A DNA stretch of 64,000 bases from Amborella trichopoda (taxonomy: Eukaryota; Streptophyta; Magnoliopsida; Amborellales; Amborellaceae), in NCBI RefSeq assembly GCF_000471905.2, contig NW_006499677.1, positions 288,094 to 352,093 of the forward strand, written 5' to 3'. The notes under the pieces were generated by a model. It had not been told where the DNA came from, ran no database searches, and worked only from the letters and a program-made list of their open reading frames with translations. How positions within the stretch are numbered: the first letter of the stretch is position 1; each line of letters starts with the position of its first letter. The translations under genes were made by a program, and so were the position numbers. Below are positions 12,158-22,003 of the stretch, in pieces.

Positions 12158-12475
12158 GAGAGAGAGAGAAGAGAGAAGAAAAGGGTCGGTACCCCTCGGT
12201 CAGGTAACTTTCTCTCTCATCCCCTCTCTTCTCTCTTCTCTNNNNNNNNNNNNNNNNNNNNTCTCTCTCTCTCTTCTCTCTCTTTATCTCTTTCTCTCTC
12301 TTCGCTCTTTCTCACTACTCCGCTCTCTCTCTTCTCTCTTTCATCTCTCTCTTTTCTCTCCTCCCCTCACTTCTCTCTCTCTTACTCTCTCCTCTCTCTC
12401 TCTTTTCATCTTCATCTCTTTCTCTCTCGCCTTCTTTTCTCGTCCCTAACTTCTTTTTTCAACTAGTGAGACTTA
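12158..12475 (+). repeat. CT/GA microsatellite-like tract
   Basis: Long irregular CTCTTTCT sequence inside the solo LTR, interrupted by the run of N. Open frames through it come only from the simple sequence. Confidence 0.85.
12242..12261. other. Assembly gap of 20 N
   Basis: Exactly 20 N inside a CT-rich tract; probably a placeholder for an unresolved simple repeat. The true length is unknown. Confidence 0.98.
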
Positions 12476-12480
12476 ACACC

Positions 12481-13195
12481 AGTTGGTCTTCTATCTCTTC
12501 TTCTATGAACTGGAGAGGCCTAGCGTCAGTTGGTCTTCTGTCTCTTCTTATATCAACTGGCGAGGCCTAGTGCTGGTTGATCTTCTGTCTCTTCTTCCAT
12601 CAACTGGCAAGGCCTAGCGCTGGTTGGTCTTTTGTCTCTTCTCCTATCAACTGGTGAGACCTAGCGTCGGTTAGTCTTCTACCTCTTCTTTTATCAACTG
12701 GCGAGGCCTAGCACTGGTTCGTCTTTTCTCTCTTCTTCTATCAGTCGATGAGACCTAGTGCTGGTTGGCCTTCTCTCTCTTCTTCTATCAATTGGTAAGA
12801 CCTAGAACTGGTTGATCTTTCTCTCTTCTATTAGTCGGTGAGCTCTAGCGCTTGTTCGTCTTCTGTCTCTTCTTCTATCAGTTGGTGAGACCTAGCGTAG
12901 GTTGGTCTTCCCTCTCCTCTTCCATTAGTCTGTGAGACCTAGCACCGGTTGGTTTTCCCTCTCATCTTCTATCAGTCGACGAGACTTGGTGCCTGTTCGC
13001 CTTCTTTCTCTCTTCTTCTGTCAGTCAGTGAGAGTAAGCACCTACTGGTTTTCCTTATCTTCTTCTATCAATTGGCGAGACTTAGCACCAGTTGGTTCTC
13101 TTCCTCTTTTCTCATCTAACACAGTCGACGAAGCTTAGCGCCGACTGCTTCCTTGCTCTCCCATCTCCTGAAATAGTCGGTAATGTCTAGCGCCG
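12481..13195 (+). repeat. 47-bp tandem array in the solo LTR
   Basis: About fifteen degenerate copies containing TCAACTGGCGAGGCCTAGCG and GGTTGGTCTTCT, with a 47-bp period measured between 12481 and 12528. Not found in the other T-family LTRs of the window. Confidence 0.85.
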
Positions 13196-13942
13196 ACTAC
13201 ATCTCCTCTTCCTTCTTCTCCCTCCTTTGTTCCTACTTCTATGTCCTTCCCATCCGTTACCTTCTTCTCTTTAACCATTCCTCTGTTGCTCTTTCGTTTG
13301 ACCAAGAGGGATTGAGGTTAGCATCTCATGGCAGTTCTGTCATATAGCCGTAATGTTGTTGTGTCAGGTTCGCTTGGCTCTCTTTACTACCACGACTGAC
13401 CGACCATCGTGCTTAGCTAGTTGATATTGGCAATAGCATCTAGTAGCAATCACATGATCCGGTCTCAGTTATCGAGCCCGTTTCGCTACCGCGTTACGCC
13501 AATTATCCACCAACCTAATTACTGCTCTGATCTCCTTGCTTGGTCGAATTCTTCTCTCCCCCCATCTTTCTTTCTTCTTTTTGAATACACACGCTTGCGT
13601 ATGATCATCAAAGAGGAAAAGGGTGAGGTCCGACCCACCTGTCTCACAACCTTTGCCATAAATGTGTGCGATTGCAGGAAAGCAGAAAACAAGAAGAATA
13701 CGAGCCAAGGGAGGAAATTTCGAACCAGTTTCATTACTGAGGGCCTTTCTTCTTGTCAGCCCGAGTAAGTCCCGAACCCACCTTTAAATTCCTCTCTCAC
13801 CGCTTGGTAACACCTTCCCCCATTTTCGAACGAGGTTCCTGAGTGAGCAATCTCACAAACGTTCTGGGTCTCCCTCGAAACCCGAGACATGTGCCGCCTG
13901 ATCCTCCAGGGATCCAAAGGGCGAGATCGAGGCCCCTAACCA

Positions 13943-13947
13943 CCCAC
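13943..13947. repeat. Right target-site duplication of the solo LTR (CCCAC)
   Basis: Identical to 11036-11040. Removing the LTR and one copy rejoins the T1 internal sequence. Confidence 0.92.
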
Positions 13948-14184
13948 ACCTCAAAAGCTCAAGGTCCTCAAACTTCCTGGTCCTTCACTTTCCCCTAAAC
14001 TTAAACCTTAGACTTCTACATCCCTAATACAAATTCCTATACTGCCCCATTAACCCAGACCTCACCGGCTGAACAAACTCAGTCAGTGTCACAAACTAGA
14101 ACTCAACCAATGTCTGTTCCTAAATCTACCCTAGCACCCACACCAGTGACTGGATCAGGAACATAGAAGGCCAATGACGATAAA

Positions 14185-14742
14185 GTGAAGTATGACGTAA
14201 TTGGGCACTTGAGAAAGCTTCCAGCCCTTCTAAGTATCTATGATGCCCTCCTGCTATCTATAGACTACCGTATGGATCTGGTGCAAGCTCTTTCTAACCC
14301 AGAGGTATACGAGACCGAAGTGGAGCCCATTGAAGTCAACCTGGCCATCCTGAGTGGGTGCTTCAAAATCTCTTTCTCCTAAGACGACCTTCAGTTGGGA
14401 GACAAATTCCACAATCGCCCCCTCTTCGTGAACAATGAACTTCACGCCTACTGTCTCAATCAGCTCATGCTGGATGGAGGGTCAGCAGTTAACCTGATCC
14501 TAAGAAGGATTCTCACCAGAATGGGATTAGGGTCTGATGACCTCATTCCTACCCACATCACTATGCAAGGGTTCAACCAGTCAGAAGAAAAGGCAGCCAG
14601 CACAGTTCGTCTTCGCCTCAAGATTGGTGATCTCAACGATTACGCTCAGTTCCACGTAATCGACACTGATACCTCTTACGTCCTTCTTGGTCATCCTTTT
14701 CTTCACGATCAGGGGGTGGTTCCTTCCACGCTCCACCAATAG
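14185..14742 (+). pseudogene. T1 retropepsin (aspartic protease) relic
   Basis: Protease that cleaves the Gag-Pol polyprotein. The upstream part is typical of Tat elements: YDVIGHLRKLPALLSIYDAL, then EVYETEVEPIEVN. After one in-frame stop near 14380 follows NRPLFVNNELHAYCLNQLML, then the active-site segment LDGGSAVNLI. Tat proteases characteristically have DGGS in place of DS/TG. The flap and C-terminal parts are ITMQGFNQ, FHVIDTDTSYVLLGHPFLHD and GVVPSTLHQ. The active site looks preserved, but the stop and surrounding decay make it a pseudogene. No reverse transcriptase follows. Confidence 0.92.
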
Positions 14743-15826
14743 TTCAAGTGCAGCCGGGATTGAAGGCAACACACTTGACATAAGACCATTCTCCGTAGCT
14801 AAAACTCACTATGCCGATGCCAAGTAATATTTCACAGACCTTTCAGCATCAGGAAAGCCAAAAGATGATGATCAGAAGTCTTTGTGAGAGACAGGACCCT
14901 CGTCTAATGACGACGTTGAGGATCTGGGGAGAATGACCACCTAAATGTTCAAAGAAGAGGAAAGACAAGGCAGGATCATCCCTTTGACCCTCGTTCACAC
15001 AAGTACACCTTGCCACCTATCCTCTCTCAAAGATGAAACTTCTTCCTCTACTTCTAATTTGCCAGAACAAAACGACGAGTCAGAAGTAGCCCCTGAGCTC
15101 GAGAAAGCCGCTGAGGTGGGGTGGACCTTCCAGCGCCAAGGGTCACCTATGCATCAGACCAACAAAAGGTCATGCATGTCCCCATTGGTCTCTTAAAGGT
15201 AGAACTGGCGCACCAACAGCCACGGAAGGTGCTCCAAATTCCATCCTCCTTGAACAAGGAGATCACTGGCAGCTAAAAGAAGGTCCTACACTTTTTCGAG
15301 GTTATCAAGGAAGTACAAGTTGACAAGAGTCATCCCTTTGGCTCTCAGGAACAAGACCTCATGGCAGAGCTGAGAAGAGAGGTTCGTAATCTCTTGGGCC
15401 AATTGGTGATCATGCGCGTCGCTTCAAAGCATTTAAAGGGGTTTGTCCCTGAGACTAAGACTTATGACGAGCTCAAGACCAATGCACCTCAAATCGAAGC
15501 AAAAGCTCCCCAAGACTGGAGCATTTATAGGGAGTAGGCTCATCGAATCATGGGACCATGAATTATGAGCCCCTCTCCAATCAAACACTAAGGGGTGAGG
15601 AAGCCACTGCTCTCTCTTTCGAGATCATTGAAGCCACAACAGACTGCCACAAAACGAGGCAAGGAGTAGGCTACTCTCTCTTGTCTCAAACCATGAAAGG
15701 GAGGAAGTAATGAAATAAAAAGAAAATTCAAAAGAACTGTTTCATTCGCAAAATCAAGAGGATGTTACAAACTACCTTCCTTTACAATGGAAAGAAACGA
15801 AAAAGAAAAAGAGAAAGGAGGTATCA
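14743..15826 (+). other. T1 region between protease and antisense ORF; RT and integrase missing
   Basis: Decayed sequence with acidic and Ser-rich open pieces (EEERQGRIIPLTL near 14960; LPEQNDESEVAPELEKAAEV near 15060) and a more protein-like piece (VASKHLKGFVPETKTYDELK near 15420). I recognise none of it. Neither an RT motif nor an integrase core is present. The last 100 bp resemble the sequence just after the integrase C-terminus in T2 (about 40060-40160), so a large deletion has removed RT to integrase. Confidence 0.5.
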
Positions 15827-17322
15827 TCAAAATCGATCAATTGCTTCATTGATCTTTCCCCGGTATAATGCAGCCGATGTTTTCACCCATTCAATCTCAT
15901 TCTTCAGCTCTGCTACCAGCCCTGCCTCTTGCTCCATCAAGGTGGTCACTTCTCCCAAAGAATTTTGGAGGGTCGAAGTGTTATAAAAAAACACTTTGTC
16001 CTTCTCTTCCTAATCCGCAGTCTCTTTCTTCAGCTTGTCAAGCTTCTACGTCAGCTCTAATATCTTCACTCTCGGAGCAGTCACCTTGCAGTGGCAGGCG
16101 ATGGCCTCCTCGGCAAGGCCTGATCTCTGGGATTCCACAGCATCCAGCTACTGAGATTGAGTGTTTACCAATTCAAGGTAGCACAGAAGAGAAGACTCCA
16201 AAGGAGGCAAATGCAAGCTTTCCAGCCGCTACGCAGTTGCTTCTTCTCGCATGGCGTTCACCCTCCATCCCTCTAGCTCATTGACAACTCTGTCAAAATA
16301 AGGAAGGAGTTCGGGCTCATTCCCTAGGGCAATCTCCCTCAACCGTTGGATCGCGGCTCGAAGCTCTTCAAACGATAGCTCCTTCAGTTGTTGTAGTCCT
16401 GTCTAAAGCATCACAAAAATGACATCTAACCCTCTTGGTAGGGCAAATTTGCATAAGAAAAGTATCAAGTAAGCAACCGAGAAGACATGTCCATTCTTCC
16501 TTGGCAGCACGAAACCTGGTGAGGTTTCCTTCACCTCTTTTCTCAATGACGGACCAACTTCATCCGTATAGTCACCATAAAAGAACGCTACCCACTTGGC
16601 GAAGGTAACTCGCCTCTCTTGGGCTCATCATAGAGTTGTTGGTAGATCTTAAACGACTCACAAAGCCCAGCCGGCAGGGCTTCTTCACCTACCTTTTCCC
16701 CTCCGAAAAAGACTGAGTTTGGGGGAATAAACTCGTCATACATGGCACCAAGGAGAGGCAACCCACCGACGAAGTGAGGTTTGTGACCAAGCAGCCATGT
16801 GTTACTAGCATGGCTCTAAGTCTCCAACAACACTTTGACCATGTTTGAACAATTGTCGTAGTAGCTCAGAGAGCACTGGAGGGCAGCCGACAAAGAAGCC
16901 AGTCTCAAAATATCCTTGAAGTCTTGCAGCACTTTCAGGGTCTAGGAGGAATAGCCCTTTAGGTATTGGTGCTCCCCTGGCACCCACAGACCGGAAGAGG
17001 ACCGTTGCATGTCAGGGGTTTCAACCATTCAATTGCTTAGGGTCAGCAATTTAGTGTTAGAGGCTACCTTTTGGTGTGGGCAATGCAAAAGGCCTACCCC
17101 TTCCTCTATGCTCACGACTCCATCAGTATCTTCCCTCATCACCAACTGGACGGGGGTACTCACAAAGGTGACGCTCAGAGGCCACCTGGGTTCACATAAG
17201 GTTTTGGTGAGCCATATTGGTTCACCTCTTACCCAACTCTCGTCGGTGAAAATATCAATGCCAAGCTCCCATTTTCAAGGGAGGTTCTTCACATTCGGAA
17301 TGGCCCCCGAAGACTCGGCCAT
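15827..17322 (-). pseudogene. Antisense ORF of T1: plant-mobile-domain-like protein with coiled-coil tail
   Basis: Read on the strand opposite to the element. A plausible start is MAESSGAIPNVKNLP at 17322. Recognisable parts in order are ESWVRGEPIW, LLDPESAARLQGYFETGFF and VLSELLRQLFKHGQS, then GGLPLLGAMYDEFIPPNS, then VTFAKWVAFFYGDY and HVFSVAYLILFLCKFALPRG. A long Glu/Lys/Leu-rich tail follows (LKELSFEELRAAIQRL, LVAELKNEIEWVKTSAALY), ending at the TGA at 15827-15829. The middle resembles the aminotransferase-like plant mobile domain, known from antisense ORFs of Tat-lineage elements; the tail looks coiled coil. The frame is broken by about ten stops or frameshifts. It would be about 495 codons. 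A TATA motif points at it from 18152. Its role in these elements is unknown. Confidence 0.75.
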
Positions 17323-18140
17323 TAGAAAAAAAATGAAGGATACTAGGCGGCCACGAAGAAACTGTGCTCACCACCAGGGCAGGACTATCACCGTCTACCT
17401 ACTAGGATGCTATCGTCGTCTCATAGACAAGGGTAGGACCATCGTCGTCTACCCGCTGAGATGGAATTGTCGTCTCGTAGGAAAGGGCAAGACTATTGCC
17501 ATCTGCCCACTTAGATGGAATCCTCGTCGCTACCAGGAGGCAATCGTCGTCTCGCGATCAGCCAAGGATTATCGATGTCCCATGAACTAAGGCATATTAA
17601 TGCCTCACTCCAGCTGTCATCATGCACCGCACGTGCGACCCTTGAAATCCGGACATGCCGCATGACGCTTACGGCGTGGCCTGTCACCGCACGTGCTGAG
17701 CGTGACCGTTCTCCGCGCGGTGACCCTCCTTCTTCACGATTGTTACAGTCCCATGACCCTCCGGGTTCCCACCGGCGTTTCCCCTCTCCACCAGGAATCC
17801 ACTTCTGTTCACCGAGGAAATCCTTCCCGCCTTCTGCTCTTTGCTAGAGTTAATGAAAAACCACCAGAAGTCCCCAGAAAAACCTCACCTAAGTCCCTGT
17901 GACCTGCGGATTGTCCTTCTCCCTGGTTTCCCACTTCAGCAGTTCACTAAATCTCTCCAAAATTCCACTAAGTTTTCGGTGAACTCAATGCAGCCCCATC
18001 TCCTTATCCTCCAACAACCAGAGAGCTGACAAAGCCCTCTGAACTATCGCTGGAAAACCCTCACCAGAAAGCTCTGGTTCTCTCTCTCTAAAAATCTTTC
18101 TACTGTTTATCCTTCGGTAAAACAATAAACTTGAGTTTCT
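17323..18140 (-). other. Putative leader of the T1 antisense ORF
   Basis: About 820 bp between the antisense TATA and the antisense start. The T2 counterpart is 40560-41526 and part of T0 lies at 1-440. A block with many CGTCGTC motifs (17370-17560) lies next to the ORF. No sense-strand coding is supported. Confidence 0.5.
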
Positions 18141-18152
18141 CCCCTTTTTAGA
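18141..18152 (-). promoter_or_regulatory. Antisense TATA-like box in the T1 3'UTR
   Basis: The minus strand reads TCTAAAAAGGGG here, against TATAAAAAGGGG in T0 and T2, so the T1 copy is probably weakened. The downstream minus-strand leader (GAGAAACTCAAGTTTATTG, then AGAGAGAGAACC) is also alike in all three. Confidence 0.55.
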
Positions 18153-18654
18153 CCCTGCAGTGCCGAGAACTACCCCCGACAAACTCAGAATGATGCTCCA
18201 GTCCCCAGTTCTTGATGGCGATAAGTCCAAGCCGGGGCGGGCCAAGCTCGAGACTCGAAGCATCATCGTCGTGTGCCTCGTCAAGACTTGCGTCTCGTGC
18301 ATCATCAGAAGGCTAGTGACGTACACCCCATCAAGACTTTTACTATGCATTTTGTCTAAGGATTATTGTCGCGCGTCTCGTCTAGGGGTCATCGCCGAGT
18401 GCGTCTCTCCCAAAGATCATCGTTGCATGAAACGTCAGGGCCTACTGCCGTGTGCTTCACCAAGCGACCTAACGCATCACCTAGGCTTACTGATGCATGT
18501 GCCACTCCACACTTGGTGTCGTGAGCATGCCTTGACACTCCCCTCCGGACCAATCTTCAGGAACTTCATTCCCTACATCACAATCTCAGTCCAAGGGAAG
18601 CCCAATCATTGGTGATGGCTCTATTCCCACACGGAGTCACATCCCCTCACCGTT

Positions 18655-19500
18655 ACTGCCACGATCTGTGCTGCACGACCATATACTGCACTGCCACGGT
18701 TCGTGTTGCATGACGTCAAATTGCACTGCCACGGTCTCTGTTGTACGACCTCAAACTGCACTCCACGGTCCGTGCTGCACGAGCTTAAACTGTACTGCCA
18801 CGGTCCGTGCTACACGACCTTAAACGATACTGCCACGATCAGTGCTGCACGACCTCAAACTGCACTGCCACGGTCCGTACTGCATGACCTTGAGCTGCAC
18901 TGCCACGGTCCGTGCTGCACGACCTTAAACTGCACTACCACGGTCTGTGTTGCAAAACCTTAAACTGTACTAGCACGGTCCGTGCTGCACGACCTTAAAC
19001 TGCACTGCTACGGTCTGTGCTGCTGACCTTAAGCTGCACTGCCACGGTCCGTGCTACACAACCTAAAACCACACTACCACTCTCTGTGACGTTAAACTGC
19101 ACTGTTCCATTCCATACTACATGACCCTAAACTGCACAACCATAGTCCTTTTCATATGACTCAAAACTGTATGACCATGGTCCGAACTATATGACCCTAT
19201 ACTCTAACAGAGTTCTAGTTGCATGATCACAAATTGCATGGTTCTAGTTCTATGACTTTACACTGCATAACCATAGTCCAAACTATACGACCCTAAACTG
19301 TAACGGAGGTCTAGTGGCACAACCACAAAATGCATGGTCCTAGCTATATGACTTTAAACTGCATAGCCATGGTCCAAAGTATATGACCCTAAACTGTAGC
19401 GGAGGTCTAGTTGGACAACCACAAACTGCATGGTCCTAGCCTTATGACTTTAAACTAAATAGCCATGGTGAAAGCTACAAGACCCTAAAACGGTAATGCA
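18655..19500 (+). repeat. 35-bp tandem array, T1 array 1
   Basis: More than twenty degenerate units with the core TGCACGACCTTAAACTGCA and CTGCCACGGTCCGTGC; later units change to the GGTCTAGTTGCA variant. Spacing is mostly near 35 bp. Confidence 0.87.
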
Positions 19501-19879
19501 TAGTGCGACAAATAGTCCATACGCATAACTCCAACTAGACCCCCAGCGGAATTAGATGTATGCAAGGATCGTACTCACCCCGTCATCTCCATAGGGTTAA
19601 GGCCTTTCTTACCCCTTCAACCCACGGTGGGGTTCATTTGTGCTTTGGCTTGTCAGAGTTCCATGCATAGCGATATTCATTATCCCCAAGGAGTCAAACT
19701 GGCCTGCTAATCCCAAATGAAGCCTCTCCCATTTACTACTCCTTGTAGGGTCACCACCTTCATCTAGTTCTTTTCGCATGTGTTTAGCCTTAACTACCTT
19801 TATCCCCAGGGAGTCAGATTGCTAGCCACATACCTACCCCCCATGCAGTCCTACTGACAGGGCGATTTGAACTTGGTCT
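19501..19879 (+). other. Spacer between T1 35-bp arrays
   Basis: Non-repetitive; matches the T0 spacer (1403-1894) and, reversed, T3 (about 56280-56690), with blocks such as AAGGAGTCA and GTTACATGCATA. No gene seen. Confidence 0.7.
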
Positions 19880-20440
19880 GCATTGCATGGCCTTAAACTG
19901 CATAGCCATGCTCCGTGTTGCATGACCTTAAACTGCACAGCCCTGGTTCGTGGTGCATTACCTTAAATTACACAGCTCTGGTCCGCATTGCATGACCTTA
20001 AATTACCAAGCCATGGTCTGTGCTGCATGACCTTAAATTACACTGCCCTGGTCCGCATTACATGACCTTAAACTGCACAGTCCTAGTCCATGATGCATGA
20101 CCTTAAACTGCATAGCCCTGGTCTACATTACATGACCTCCATGCTACATGACCTTAAATTTCACAGCCCTGGTCTGCATTGAATGACCTTAAACTGCACA
20201 GCCATGGTCCGTGCTGCATGACCTTAAATTGCACAGCCCTGGTCTGCATTGCATGACCTTAAACTGCACAGCCCTGGTCTGCATTGCATGACCTTAAACT
20301 GCACAGCCATGGTCCGTGCTGCATGACCTTAAATTGCACAGCCCTGGTCTGCATTGCATGACCTTAAAGTACACAGCCATGGTATGTGCTGCATGACCTT
20401 AAACTGCACGACCTGTAACTGCCCGACCTTAAAACATGGC
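19880..20440 (+). repeat. 35-bp tandem array, T1 array 2
   Basis: About sixteen units with the core GCATGACCTTAAACTGCACA and GCCCTGGTCTGCATT. These units are more alike than those of array 1, which suggests more recent homogenisation. Confidence 0.87.
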
Positions 20441-21330
20441 CCTGTTAATCGCACACCCCTTCCACGTGAATGTTCATGCACTCTTTCCCTAACCAACCCA
20501 TTTGTGTGTGTGTACCCTCTTCTTCTCCCCAACGAGCCTACTTAAGCGTATACGCCCTTTACGGGCATCTCCACACAGGTTATCCATAGCCGGCCCATTC
20601 GTGTGCGCTAGTCACCTTCACTGTCTTTCATCATCCCCTGATGAGTCTTATCCATACTCATAAAACGGCAAGCCATCTTGGCACCCATATTCGCCGTCAG
20701 CTAGTGGGTCACCACCTTTTACCTATCATCCAATCAAATCTCCATAGGCAACTTCATGGCATCCTCCCAAGTGAGTCAAAGTCATCACCTGACTCACTCT
20801 ATGGCCCCTACAGACTGTCATTCCTCACTGCTACGGTCCAGCTGTATAATCCTAAACTATAGTGCGCATCCTGACCGTATGACATTAAAAGGCTTCGCAT
20901 AGGTCTGGAAGGTACGACCCTAAACACGCCTTCTCAAAAAAAAGGGGCATGGTGTACATCTAGACAAGGGAACGTCATGAGTAAAAATGACGGACGAGCA
21001 TGGTCACGAAACCATGAGTAAGACAGTTCCATGAAAAGAAAAATCCAGGCATGGTAAAAACACTAAAAGGGTACCATGAGTGAAAAAGGATGAAAAGGGG
21101 TAGACATGACCACAGGTCATGAGTAAAAGAGCTCAGAAATAGCATAAGTTGGTGAAAACCGTCTTCATGGTGCCACTTCTTCTGTTCAAGTGAAAACGCT
21201 TGAAAGGGCGCTTCAACCACGGAAAGCTGACGCATGAGTACTGCCTCAGCCGACATTCAATTTCCAAATGGTCACGATGTTACTGAGGTCTGCCTAAAAT
21301 CCTCAAAAGCCAGCATCCAGTTGCAGGCCA
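20441..21330 (+). other. Distal 3'UTR of T1
   Basis: Colinear with T0 2270-3130: a CCCATTTGTGTG block, a CCCCTGATGAGTC block, a GGGCATGGTG block and a short GGTCACGATGTTACTGAGG segment. No gene seen. Confidence 0.65.
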
Positions 21331-21558
21331 GATTGCTCGTCAGGGAGTGAGAGCCTCATAATATCTCCTCGGTTTCATGGCTCATCAGGGAGTGAGAGCC
21401 TCATAAGATCTCCCCGGTTACATGGCTCATCAGGGAGTAAGAGTCTCATAAGATCTCCCCGGTTTCATGGCTCATCAGGGAGTGAGAGCCTCATGAGATC
21501 TCCTCTATTTCATGGCTCATCAGGGAGTGAGAGCCACATAAGATCTCCCCAGTTCAAC
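21331..21558 (+). repeat. 45-bp tandem array private to T1
   Basis: About five copies of a unit containing CATCAGGGAGTGAGAGCCTC and ATAAGATCTCCCCGGTT. T0 (near 3140) and T3 (near 55040-55080, reversed) have a single copy, so the expansion happened in the T1 lineage. Confidence 0.88.
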
Positions 21559-22003
21559 AACAACAAGAGTCCTTGAGGGTGAAGACGATGATCAAAAGAT
21601 CCCTCTGGAAATGCTAAGATCCATCACAAAGGCAAGAAACTAACGAATCCAGGGTCTAACCTGCCACAGGCTTCAGGGTAGTCTTCTCCCCTATATTACA
21701 TGAGACCAGATTTTCGGGTTGGGTCAGAAGCCCTTGACTGGACCCCGCAAGATGGGACCTATAGGAGATACCTTGAGTATCAAAAGCAAACCTGGTGTAG
21801 CAGCAAATAATGCCGATCGAAGGTTGGTAGCATTTGGCCTTTAAAAAAGGCCTGATTCTGTATGAGGAGGTCTTCATAAAGGCCTCATGCTCCAAAACCA
21901 CAGATAGTCTCTTGAGGGTTCACACTCTGACAAAGATCCCTCAAAATTCCCAAATGATTGCTCTTTTAGATTCTCTCGAAGCACAACATTCGGCAGGGCA
22001 TGC
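21559..22003 (+). other. Last part of the T1 3'UTR before the 3' LTR
   Basis: Matches T0 3190-3774. It ends in a weak G-rich tract (GGCAGGGCATGC) at the LTR edge, a candidate polypurine tract. Confidence 0.55.

Larger units (their letters stand above)
11041..13942 (+). mobile_element. Solo LTR of the T family inserted in T1
   Basis: It starts TGTTTCAACGTATTTTTC and ends CCCCTAACCA, with CCCAC on both sides, so one integration was later reduced to a single LTR by LTR-LTR recombination. Parts: conserved 5' module (to about 11790), a TATA box (12046-12053), AATAAA (12112-12117), a CT-rich tract containing an assembly gap, a 47-bp repeat array, a spacer, and the conserved 3' module (about 13690-13942). 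The centre differs wholly from the centres of the T1, T2 and T3 LTRs. It splits the T1 gag region from its protease. Confidence 0.92.

Noticed and set aside
12086-12466. Frame of 126 codons across the N run
   Set aside because: Simple CT sequence and unknown bases; no protein.
18655-20440. Regular direct repeats that could suggest a CRISPR array
   Set aside because: Units are contiguous with no unique spacers, occur in four retrotransposon 3'UTRs, and the DNA is eukaryotic.
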